DNA of 42,125 nucleotides from an uncultured Allomuricauda sp. (GTDB lineage: Bacteria; Bacteroidota; Bacteroidia; Flavobacteriales; Flavobacteriaceae): the NCBI GenBank assembly GCA_937899065.1, contig CALBPG010000162.1, forward strand, positions 1-42,125, given 5' to 3'. This document shows positions 17,179 to 25,379 of this stretch, piece by piece. The stretch's first letter is position 1; each line of letters begins with the position of its first letter. The notes beneath the pieces were generated by a model, which saw nothing but the letters and a program-made list of their open reading frames with translations, had not been told where the DNA came from and made no database searches. A program made the translations under genes and the position numbers.

Positions 17179-17237
17179 GAGGATTTTATTGGTTGATGCT
17201 ATTTGTGTCGCTCTTCAAGATATGAACTTAACGCGCA

Positions 17238-17270
17238 CTGTTAATTTAGAATGAGTTTAAATTTTAACAG
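17238..17270. promoter_or_regulatory. 33-bp dyad in the divergent promoter region
   Basis: CTGTTAA (17238-17244) and TTAACAG (17264-17270) are perfect inverted arms. AT-rich inner sequence extends the symmetry imperfectly. The dyad lies 60 bp upstream of the FAD oxidoreductase operon and 146 bp upstream of the divergent DUF547 gene. It could be an operator for one or both units. It does not match the FNR/CRP consensus. Confidence 0.35.
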
Positions 17271-17415
17271 ATTATGTAAGGTAGAAGCTTATAATTCGTA
17301 CCTCAAAATCCTGATTATGAAATTCTTAATTAAATCATAAAAATTGGGTCTGCAGTGTATGCTCTGGAAACATCGTTCGACTCAACGTCCAGTTTAAAAT
17401 GCTAAACCTAGTATC

Positions 17416-18138
17416 ATGAAACACTTACCATTACTTCTTTTTTGCCTGTTCTCAGGAATCTCGAGTGGGACTAATGCGCAGGATACGGAGACTTTTTTCA
17501 ACAAAACGGATTCGTTCCTTAAGGTCCACGTAAAGGAAGGTCGGGTAGCCTACAAGGATATTAAGTCAAATCCCGCCGAGCTGAACGAACTTATCGCTCT
17601 TGCTGAAAATATCTCCATATCAAAATCGGATGCGAAGGCGTATCAAGCCTTCTGGATAAATGCTTACAACCTTTTGGTTATTAAAAGTATTGTAGAAAAT
17701 TATCCTATTGCTTCGCCCTTAAATAAAGCGGGCTTTTTTGATAAGACCAAACATAAGATTGGGGGAAAAGAAGTCACCCTGAACGGTATTGAAAACGACC
17801 TTTTACGGGCTGTGTTCCCAGATGAATCCAGATTTCACTTTGTACTCGTCTGTGCTCGATTGGGATGACCTCCCAATATATCCGCTGCCTATAAGCCCGA
17901 AAAATTGGAAGCGCAGTTACAAAAGCAGACCGAACTAGCGCTAAACCGCCCTGACTTTGTCAAGGTAAAGGGAAAAAAAGTATTGCTTTCCCAAATCTTC
18001 GAATGGTACAACGGAGATTTTACAAAAAACAACACCTCTTTGGTGGACTATGTAAACCGCTATCGTACCGAAAAACTGGATGCCAAATCCAAAGTGGGTT
18101 ATTACCCTTATGATTGGACCTTAAACGAAATCAAATAA
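17416..18138 (+). pseudogene. DUF547 protein interrupted by an in-frame TGA at a family cysteine
   Basis: The frame encodes a signal peptide (about 1-22) and a DUF547 domain with the landmarks YQAFWINAYNLLVIKSIVENYP. It reads VCARLG, TGA at codon 151 (17866-17868), then PPNISAAYKPEK in the same frame to 18138. The paralogue at 22083 has C146-ASYS-C151-P; here C146 is present and TGA falls exactly on position 151. Nothing else is broken over 241 codons. The TGA lies in the loop of a perfect hairpin, ATTGGGA-TGACC-TCCCAAT. It is either a TGC/TGT nonsense change or, less likely, selenocysteine. It heads a plus-strand unit, 15 bp before the next gene. DUF547 function is unknown. Confidence 0.8.
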
Positions 18139-18153
18139 CAATTTACCATAACG

Positions 18154-19032
18154 ATGAAAAAGACAACTACAACCCTTGGAATACTGTTTTTCTTTGCTTT
18201 TGCAACGCTAACGGCCCAAACGGATGCACCTGACCAACAAGGCAGTAATATCCAAAACCTGACGCCTTCCAAATTGATTGGAAAGGGGCAATGGGACATC
18301 AAATGGTTCAATAACATTTACACCGAGACCGAGGATACCTTCAATGGAGACATCCCGAGGAATACCTTCTTCACTTCCACGTTGGATATTTTCACTGGGG
18401 TAGGTGAAAGTAGAAGGGTAAATGTGGGGCTGCTTTTGGAATTTCGTTCCAATACAGTAGGCGGGCGCGGTATTTTTGACTTTTTATCCTTTGATGGGGA
18501 AGAAGGCACGGCACGTTCTGGATTTACTTCTTTTGCGCCTGCCGTGAAGTTTACGCCCTTTGCCAGCGTGAATAATTTCTCGGTACAGAGTGCTTTCTTT
18601 ATTCCTTTGGTAGACAACGAGGTGGAGAATGGCGTCTTTTTGGATCAAAATGGGTTTACCTGGCAAAACCGCTTCTTCTATGACTACTCTTTTGCGCAAG
18701 GAAAATGGCAACTGTTCAGTGAATTGAACACGGAATGGAATTTTGGAACAGCTGAAGACAGTTTTGCAAACAATAGTTTGCGCTTGACGCCTGGGGTATT
18801 TCTTAGTTATTTCCCTAGTTCCAAATTCACCGTTTTGGGCCTTTTACAGCACATTCAACTATTGGATATCGGGGGAACCGAATTTTCCCAAGACTTGACG
18901 GCATATGGAGGTGGTGTTAAATATCAATTGACGGACGTACTCAACATTGAAGGCCTATACACCAACTTTTTCCGTGGAAATGATACCGGATTAGGACAAA
19001 CTTTTAACATAGGTTTACGAGCCGTGTTTTAG
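18154..19032 (+). CDS. Secreted outer-membrane beta-barrel-like protein
   Basis: The 292-residue protein has a signal peptide cut near LTAQ (about residue 22). The rest is beta-strand-rich with aromatic and Gly alternation, ending TFNIGLRAVF, a typical outer-membrane C-terminal strand. It resembles the transporter-like barrels of Bacteroidota that lack a TonB plug. It lies in a plus-strand unit with DUF547, the GH113-like lipoprotein and the BamA-like protein. Function is unknown; a channel for the product of this cluster is one possibility. Confidence 0.65.
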   Translation: MKKTTTTLGILFFFAFATLTAQTDAPDQQGSNIQNLTPSKLIGKGQWDIKWFNNIYTETEDTFNGDIPRNTFFTSTLDIFTGVGESRRVNVGLLLEFRSNTVGGRGIFDFLSFDGEEGTARSGFTSFAPAVKFTPFASVNNFSVQSAFFIPLVDNEVENGVFLDQNGFTWQNRFFYDYSFAQGKWQLFSELNTEWNFGTAEDSFANNSLRLTPGVFLSYFPSSKFTVLGLLQHIQLLDIGGTEFSQDLTAYGGGVKYQLTDVLNIEGLYTNFFRGNDTGLGQTFNIGLRAVF

Positions 19033-19080
19033 TCCTTCAAGCGCATAAAAGCCTAAATTAGAAGCTTTGATTCTTTCAGT

Positions 19081-20082
19081 ATGAAGAAATTAGGGCTTCT
19101 TTTTTTGTGTTTTCTCCAGTTTTCGTGCAATAGTCAGAAACCAGAAAAAATAAACGGAGTCAGTTTCGTGGGTTCACGTGACCGAGTAGACCAATCCCAT
19201 GTTGATCCCGTGTTGAACGTCAATGCCAATTACGCTGCGGTGATGCCTTTCGGGTTTCTTCGAACTTTGGATTCTCCAAAAGTCATCTTCGACACCGAAC
19301 GGCAGTGGTATGGAGAAACCAAACAAGGAGCGGAACAATACATTGAGTTCTTGCAGAAAAACGGTGTCAAGGTGATGCTCAAACCCCAAATTTGGGTTTG
19401 GCGCGGGGAATTTACCGGAGAAATCGAAATGACTTCTGAAGCAGATTGGCAAGAATTGGAAAAAACCTACAGCGACTTTATCCTCACTTTCGCACAATTG
19501 GCCCAAAAGACCCAAGTAGAATTGCTTTGTGTGGGCACAGAGTTGGAGCGTTTTGTAAAACACCGACCCGAATATTGGAGCAAACTAATTGAGCAAGTAC
19601 GTCAAATCTATTCAGGGAAACTCACTTATGCGGCCAACTGGGACGAATACAGTCGTACCCCATTTTGGGAGCAACTGGATTTTATTGGTGTAGATGCTTA
19701 CTTTCCGTTATCTGAAAAACGGTATCCCACAACCACTGAAATGCACTCCGGATGGCAAAAGTGGAAAACCAAGTTGGTAGACTTAGCATCCGTTGAGGAG
19801 CGCCCTGTGCTTTTTACCGAATTTGGCTACCGCAGTATGGACTATACCGCCCATAAACCTTGGTTGGTAGACCAAAACGATACGGCCGTAAATCTTAAGG
19901 CACAGGCCGAAGCCACTCAAGTTATTTTTGATGAATTTTGGAAAGAAGACTGGTTCGCTGGAGGCTTTGTCTGGAAGTGGTTCATCCATCATGGGGACGT
20001 AGGAGGCGAGAAAGACAATCGTTTTACCCCACAAAATAAGCCTGCAGAAAAAGTTATTCGTAATTTTTATGGGAGTTTGTAG
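19081..20082 (+). CDS. GH113-like glycoside hydrolase lipoprotein
   Basis: The 333-residue protein has a lipoprotein signal (lipobox FSC, Cys16) and a TIM-barrel domain. GVSFVGSRDRV starts the barrel, VGTELERF carries a candidate acid/base Glu154, GVDAYFP follows, and LFTEFGYRS carries a candidate nucleophile Glu247. This matches family GH113 and related enzymes that cleave beta-mannan or similar glycans. It lies in a plus-strand unit between two outer-membrane proteins, so it probably acts at the cell surface or in the periplasm. Actual substrate is not shown by the sequence. Confidence 0.75.
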   Translation: MKKLGLLFLCFLQFSCNSQKPEKINGVSFVGSRDRVDQSHVDPVLNVNANYAAVMPFGFLRTLDSPKVIFDTERQWYGETKQGAEQYIEFLQKNGVKVMLKPQIWVWRGEFTGEIEMTSEADWQELEKTYSDFILTFAQLAQKTQVELLCVGTELERFVKHRPEYWSKLIEQVRQIYSGKLTYAANWDEYSRTPFWEQLDFIGVDAYFPLSEKRYPTTTEMHSGWQKWKTKLVDLASVEERPVLFTEFGYRSMDYTAHKPWLVDQNDTAVNLKAQAEATQVIFDEFWKEDWFAGGFVWKWFIHHGDVGGEKDNRFTPQNKPAEKVIRNFYGSL

Positions 20083-20112
20083 ACCAAGGTCTTGAATACC
20101 CAATAAAAAACG

Positions 20113-21381
20113 GTGAAACACCAGGTCCTACTTTTTGTTTTGGTGTTATGCTTAGGCATAAAAACGGCCTTTGCCCAATCAGGAACGGTTAGCGTCGTCA
20201 ATATTCAAGGCAACGAAAAAACCAAAACCAGTTTTCTTAAAAAAGTGCTTTCCGTACAAGAGGGGCAACAACTGGATAGCCTAGCCTTGGACGAAGACAT
20301 TTATCGGCTGAAACGCCTTCCTTCCATAGCCCATGCGTATTATGAAATCAAAACGGTAAGCGAAAATGCCTACGCTGTGGTGTATGGTGTGGAAGAAAAC
20401 TTTACGTTGATTCCTTTTGCGAATGTATATACCTCCAACAACGATGAGTTCGCGTTTCGCGTAGGGCTTCAAGAATTCAATTTATTTGGACAAAATGTTA
20501 CGGTAGGAGCCTTCTACCAAAAAGACGTATTTGGTTCTTTCGGGGCAAATATTCGAGCGCCTTATCTTTTTGGGAGACGATGGGGGTTGGCCTTGAATTA
20601 TCAAGATTTAACGACCCAAGAACCTGTTTTTTTAGAGGCAGGTTCGGCCCAATACCGCTACAATAATGAATCTATCGAACTGCTGGGATAGTATCAACTG
20701 AATTTTCGAAATAGAATCGAATTTGGGATGAACCTCTTCACGGAGGACTATCTATATATCTCAGGGGAGACTGACCCTACAGTTCCACAAGCCTTGAAAG
20801 TTGACAAACACCTATTCAAATTGATTTATGATTACGATGGCTTGCGCTACTTCTATCATTATTTGGAAGGGTTTCGCAGTGTTTTGAATCTACAATATGT
20901 GGGAAGTACCGATACGCAACTTCCTGAGTTTTGGATTGGCTTTAATGATTTCTTGTATTTCAAAAGAGTGGGAAAGCGGGGCAACTGGGCCTCTCGTTTA
21001 CGTTTGGGCCTCTCAAGCAATATTGATACGCCGTTTGCACCATTTGCTGTGGACAATAACCTAAATATCCGAGGGGTTGGAAACATAATAGACCGAGGTA
21101 CCGCAGCGATTGTGCTCAATACGGAATTTCGCTATACCCTTTATGAAAAAGATTGGTTTGTGCTTCAGAGCAATGTTTTTGTGGATGGTGGGTCGTGGCG
21201 AAATCCAGGAGGAGATTTTGGGGATTTTGGAGATTCTCATAACTTAAGGATATATCCAGGCGTAGGCTTACGCTTCATCCATAAGCGGATTTTCAATGCC
21301 ATTTTTCGAATTGATTATGGTCACGGTATTACCGAAAGCCCTGCTCGGGGTGTCGTTTTTGGTATTGGCCAGTACTTCTGA
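20113..21381 (+). pseudogene. BamA/TamA-like outer-membrane protein interrupted by an in-frame TAG
   Basis: A GTG start at 20113 gives a signal peptide (about 1-22), then one POTRA-like domain (VVNIQGNEKTKTSFLKKVL through about residue 95), then a 16-strand-type barrel. The barrel has the family motif GVGLRF and the C-terminal strand GVVFGIGQYF. Reading stops at TAG 20689-20691 (codon 193), yet the same frame continues without any other fault to 21381, 422 residues in all. CAG or AAG to TAG would be a single change. BamA relatives insert or translocate proteins or lipids in the outer membrane. It is the last gene of the unit and converges on the glycosyltransferase gene at 4 bp. Confidence 0.78.
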
Positions 21382-21385
21382 GCAA

Positions 21386-22093
21386 TTAGGTCAAAAGATT
21401 TTTGCGGTAGTATTGGTATAGTTCTTCCGGACCTGCTCCCAAATAATTCTTCAGATGAATCATGGCAAAGTGGAATTGCACTTTTAGCCATCCTTTTTCA
21501 CGATATTTTCTGGCGGAAGTAACCACGTGCTGTGGTAAAATTGTAAACGGATTTTCGGCATAAAGGCGGGTGATGAATTCAGTATCCTCATAAATGCGAT
21601 ACGATTCATTAAAGCCGCCCGAAGCTAAAAAAGTACTTTTCTCAACAAACAAGGATTGGTCACCCCCACGGCATAAGGTGTGATTGATTCTGGATAACCA
21701 AGCGAAAAAACGAAGAATTGGATTTTGGGTATCGAACTGCATTCGAAAGCAACCGGCCACGCTTTTGCTTTGGATGGCATCCAAAATATAAGTGTCAAAG
21801 TTCTTCGGGGGATAGGTATCCGCATGAAGAAAGTATAAAATGTCTCCTTTAGCCTCCCGGGCACCCGCGTTCATTTGTTTCGCCCTTCCTTTTTCAAAAG
21901 AAACCAACTTCACGTCCTTGGAATTCAAAATTTGTAAGGTGCCATCGGTACTTCCTCCGTCCACACAAATCACTTCCAAAATAGTTCCCGTTCCGCTTTT
22001 GGCAACGTTCAAATGCTCTATAAGAGGGGCAATGCCTCTGGCTTCATTCCAAACAGGAATAATAATGCTGATTTGCGGAGGATTACTTTTCAT
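21386..22093 (-). CDS. TIGR04283-type glycosyltransferase (arsenosugar-associated)
   Basis: The 235-residue GT2 enzyme begins with ISIIIPVWNEARGI. It has DGGSTDGT (45-52), the EKGRAKQMNAGA segment (67-78) and the metal site LHADT (89-93). These features match the 'transferase 2' family that co-occurs with ArsM and ArsS and is annotated for arsenosugar synthesis. It overlaps the DUF547 gene by 11 bp and closes the operon. It would transfer the arsenic-bearing ribose or a glycerol aglycone; the exact reaction is inferred from gene context. Confidence 0.85.
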   Translation of the reverse strand: MKSNPPQISIIIPVWNEARGIAPLIEHLNVAKSGTGTILEVICVDGGSTDGTLQILNSKDVKLVSFEKGRAKQMNAGAREAKGDILYFLHADTYPPKNFDTYILDAIQSKSVAGCFRMQFDTQNPILRFFAWLSRINHTLCRGGDQSLFVEKSTFLASGGFNESYRIYEDTEFITRLYAENPFTILPQHVVTSARKYREKGWLKVQFHFAMIHLKNYLGAGPEELYQYYRKNLLT

Positions 22094-22799
22094 TTAGGCG
22101 CCAATCATAGTCCATAAATGAGATTTTCGCCGCCTTGCCTAAAGGGTTTTCGACAAATTGGTTCACATAACTTCTCAAACTCCCATTTTCCGTAAAATCT
22201 GGCCTGTACCACTTGAAAATTTGGGAAAGCTCGGCATTATCTCCTTCAAAACGATTTCTTTTAGGGTCATTGACGAAGTCTACCGAAGCCTTATCCAGAA
22301 GCCGTTCCACATTGTCCGAAGTGAACGCTTGGTTCAGTAATTTAGGACAGGAGTAGGAAGCACAATTGATGGCGAAATGAATCCTAGGCTCGTCCATCTT
22401 CCGAAGGATTTTATGCTCAATATCATTAAGTGAAGTGGTTTTATCTCCGAGGACAATCCATTTTTGTTTCCAGCGATTGGGAATTTCCTTGATGCTTTGT
22501 ACAGGGTAATGGTCCAACACCAAGGCTACTGTTGCTGCATTGTACAAGTTGATGTAGTACGCTAGGGTTTCTTTTTGGGTCCAATTCGCATCGGGTATCG
22601 TTTCCTCAAGCAAGTCTAGATAATCCTGAAGTTTTTCCCTTTCGGTAAGGAAACCTTTATAATCCACATTTCCCGCATCATCCACATAAGTTTGCAGAAG
22701 TTTGTCCCAGTTTGAATGGTCGGGTTTATTGGCGAACAATGTGCCATAAAAACCCACTGTCAACACCAGAAAAATATATATAGTTTTCCTGTTCAACAC
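22083..22799 (-). CDS. DUF547 protein (intact paralogue)
   Basis: This 238-residue protein has a signal peptide (about 1-24) and a complete DUF547 domain. It shows YYINLYNAATVALVLDHYPV (81-100), the conserved INCASYSCPKL with Cys146 and Cys151, and the C-terminal DYDWRLN. The invariant Cys and the fold suggest an enzyme, but no activity is established to my knowledge. It sits between arsM and the TIGR04283 glycosyltransferase, and a second copy opens the neighbouring plus-strand unit, so both may serve the same export or modification step. Confidence 0.82.
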   Translation of the reverse strand: MLNRKTIYIFLVLTVGFYGTLFANKPDHSNWDKLLQTYVDDAGNVDYKGFLTEREKLQDYLDLLEETIPDANWTQKETLAYYINLYNAATVALVLDHYPVQSIKEIPNRWKQKWIVLGDKTTSLNDIEHKILRKMDEPRIHFAINCASYSCPKLLNQAFTSDNVERLLDKASVDFVNDPKRNRFEGDNAELSQIFKWYRPDFTENGSLRSYVNQFVENPLGKAAKISFMDYDWRLNEK

Positions 22800-22857
22800 G
22801 CAATTTTTAAGTATAGTCCCGAAATCATACGGAACCTTTCAAAGGGTGCCGAAAAAA

Positions 22858-23823
22858 TCAGCAGCACCCTCCCCCGTTATAATGCCAAGTGCTGGGGCTC
22901 ACATGAATTTGGTCCGAGGCTTTACCTAAGGCAGCAGCAGTTTTATCACACACCGCTAAAGGTTGATTTTGTAGCAAAACGTGGCCTAGCCCGTCGTCAA
23001 AATACTCCTCATCTCCATAGTAAATCGCGGTTTTGCCGGTAAATACACAAGGTCCATCCGCTGGCATTGGGTCTTTTATCGCAGCAATTTCAATGGATTC
23101 AATATGAATGAGTTCATCCGTTGGGAAATGATTAGGTGTCAATACCCGATATGATTTCCGTGCACGAATTTCAATAGTTCCGAAACCAGCGTCTGTCAAT
23201 ACTTTTACATAATCTTTGATTGGAATACTTCCGCTCAAGCAAAGCGCACGCAAGCGGTCGTCGTTTCGCAATTCATCATTCATGGGTTCTTCACAGGTGG
23301 GGTCACTCATGACTAAACGCCCATGAGGTTTCAATACCCGATACATTTCAGCTACTGCTTTTTTCAAATCTTCCATTTTGAAGATGTTGAAAAGGCAGTT
23401 CTGCGCGGCTACATCAATGGTTTCATCTTCTATAGGCAGTTCCAAAGCGTTTCCTTTGACCAGTTTCACATACTCGCTTTTGAACCAGTCGTTTTCTTCT
23501 TCCGCGATTTTAAAGTTCTTCCGAGAAGCCTCTAGCATTTCATCAACAGTATCTACCCCGATGACGCCTTCAGGCTGTCGTGAGAAATATGAAAATTGCA
23601 ACAACTCCATTCCACCGCCCACACCCACATACAGTACTTTGGGGTCATTGACCAAATCTTGCGCGGAAACGGTACTCCCACAACCGTAGTTCATCTCTTG
23701 CATGATTTTAGGGATGGAAAGTCCAGGAAACTGCCAAATAGGATTGGTAGTACAACAAAGCCCAACAACTGGGGTCAAGGCTGCTTCTTTGTTAAAATCC
23801 TGTGTTGCGTCTAAATAGCTCAA
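22858..23823 (-). CDS. arsM: Arsenite S-adenosylmethionine methyltransferase, arsenosugar type
   Basis: ArsM methylates trivalent arsenic using SAM. The 321-residue protein has the SAM loop VLYVGVGGGMELLQF (63-77), and the following DTVDEM carries the ribose-binding acid. Cysteines that could bind arsenic are Cys23-Cys24, Cys48, Cys143, Cys177 (DPTCEEP) and Cys195. The C-terminus is the Cys pair GGGCC. This form is the one found with the two arsenosugar transferases. It follows the nucleoside phosphorylase gene by 14 bp. Whether it makes mono- or dimethyl arsenic cannot be read from the sequence. Confidence 0.87.
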   Translation of the reverse strand: MSYLDATQDFNKEAALTPVVGLCCTTNPIWQFPGLSIPKIMQEMNYGCGSTVSAQDLVNDPKVLYVGVGGGMELLQFSYFSRQPEGVIGVDTVDEMLEASRKNFKIAEEENDWFKSEYVKLVKGNALELPIEDETIDVAAQNCLFNIFKMEDLKKAVAEMYRVLKPHGRLVMSDPTCEEPMNDELRNDDRLRALCLSGSIPIKDYVKVLTDAGFGTIEIRARKSYRVLTPNHFPTDELIHIESIEIAAIKDPMPADGPCVFTGKTAIYYGDEEYFDDGLGHVLLQNQPLAVCDKTAAALGKASDQIHVSPSTWHYNGGGCC

Positions 23824-23837
23824 ATTTCGTTTATTAA

Positions 23838-24635
23838 TTATTTGAACAATTGTTTCTTTTTGGGTTCGGTCGTAGCGGCTATTTCAATGATTTCGTTGAT
23901 ATCAACGGGTTGCAGATTGTCTGGATCACATTCGTCAGTCAAAACGGATACGGCGACAATCGGCAATTCCAAGTGATTGGCTACGATGACCTCGGGTACA
24001 GTGCTCATACCGACGGCATCGGCGCCCAATATTTTCAGCATCCGATATTCTGCTTTGGTTTCCAATTGCGGTCCAACCACTGAAACATACACTCCTTTTT
24101 GCACGGAAATGGCGTTTCTTTTGGCAATAGCCTCAATCTTCTTACGCATTTCCACATCGTAAGGTTCACTCATATCCACAAAACGGTTGCCAAATTCTGC
24201 GACGTTTATGAACGCCAAAGGGGAACCCCCTAGCATATTGATATGGTCTTCAATCAACATAATATCTCCTATTTAAAAGGAAAGGTTGATGGCGCCCGCT
24301 GCATTGGAAACGAACAGTTTTTGAACCCCCAAGGCGTGCATTACGCGGATGGGATAGGTGACATCGATAAAATCATACCCTTCGTACAGGTGAAAACGCC
24401 CCTGCATCACCACCACTTTTTTTCCGGAGATGGTGCCGTAAATGAGTTTGCCAGAATGAAATTCAACCGTAGCTAAAGGGAAGTAAGGGATATGGTTGTA
24501 GTGCGCCTCAACGGGATTCTCGATTTCTTCCGTGAGCTTGCCTAGCCCTGTACCCAATACAATACCGATTTCAGGCTTGTCAAAGCCTCTTTTGTGAAGA
24601 TATTCTACCGATTCGTCAACCTGTTTTTTTGTCAT
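23838..24635 (-). pseudogene. Purine nucleoside phosphorylase interrupted by an in-frame TAA
   Basis: The frame from ATG 24635 encodes a PNP/MTAP-family protein with GIVLGTGLGKL, VVVMQGRFHLYEGY, LFVSNAAGAINLSF, the substrate motif AVGMSTVPEVIVA and VSVLTDECDP. After NLSF it reads TAA (24273-24275, codon 121), then IGDIMLIEDHIN in the same frame to 23838. Related proteins read SFKxGD here, so AAA to TAA explains it. Total length, 265 residues, is normal. The start overlaps the CofC-like gene by ATGA. In an arsenosugar pathway this enzyme would remove adenine from the 5'-deoxyadenosyl-arsenic intermediate. A downstream ATG with AGGAG before it might restart translation. Confidence 0.85.
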
Positions 24636-25267
24636 TCGTTTAGGTGTGTTAAAAAGGGTTTAAAGACTGCAATGTCTTTAATATCTTCATAATAATCAAC
24701 ATCATTTTTCACTTCCAAAAGAAAATAGGAGGTGTCTTTCAAATCAGCTAGGGAATCTTCCAACACGGTTTCAGTGCCCCATTGCTTGTTTTGAAACAAT
24801 GCGTCATGCATTCTTGAAAGTCCCAATAGGTAATAGCCGCCATCTTCTGCCGGTCCTAACACCACTTCATTCTTCTCTAAGGCGTTAAAGGCTCCTTCCA
24901 AATCCGAGGTGTTGAGGTCGTACATATCACTGCCAATGATGAGAATGTGCTTATACCCTTCTGCAAAGCCTTCCGCGAAAGCGTTTTGCATACGCAGGCC
25001 TAAATCCTCGCCGACTTGCTGTTTTTTCTCATATTTGTCCGACGACCAGAGGTCATCTTGGGCAATTTCTTCAGAATAATAGACCTGTTTGGTGGCGTTT
25101 AAGGGACTGGTAATTTTTCGGGTGTGCTCTAAGAGAAAAACATACACATCAAGTGCAGCTTGGTCACCAATTTTAGCAGCCAAACGGGTTTTGCATTTAC
25201 CCAATTCAGGGTTGCGTGTAAAAATCAAAAGCAGTCTTTTGGATTTGGGGTCAGTTTTCAATCCCAT
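24632..25267 (-). CDS. TIGR04282-type CofC-like transferase (arsenosugar-associated)
   Basis: The 211-residue protein has a GT-A/nucleotidyltransferase fold. LLLIFTRNPELGKCKTRLA (12-30) is the nucleotide-binding start, then GEDLGLRMQNAF, IIGSDMYDL with the metal-binding Asp, and LGPAEDGGYYLLGL. This is the 'transferase 1' family linked to ArsM/ArsS clusters and related to CofC. It is the first gene of the operon. I infer that it activates an arsenoribose 1-phosphate released by the phosphorylase, ready for the TIGR04283 enzyme. Confidence 0.85.
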   Translation of the reverse strand: MGLKTDPKSKRLLLIFTRNPELGKCKTRLAAKIGDQAALDVYVFLLEHTRKITSPLNATKQVYYSEEIAQDDLWSSDKYEKKQQVGEDLGLRMQNAFAEGFAEGYKHILIIGSDMYDLNTSDLEGAFNALEKNEVVLGPAEDGGYYLLGLSRMHDALFQNKQWGTETVLEDSLADLKDTSYFLLEVKNDVDYYEDIKDIAVFKPFLTHLNE

Positions 25268-25379
25268 TGCATTTACCGGGTATTGGTCAGGAAGATTTTG
25301 ATAAACTTACTCAAAAGATTAATTTTTATTCCCAGAAAGTATCTTTTTGGGAAAAACCATCCTTTTAAATTTCATCATC

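Noticed and set aside
17869-17905. SECIS element after the DUF547 UGA
   Set aside because: No stem with a typical bacterial SECIS loop is found 15-40 nt downstream; the perfect hairpin has the UGA itself in its loop, which is not the known arrangement.
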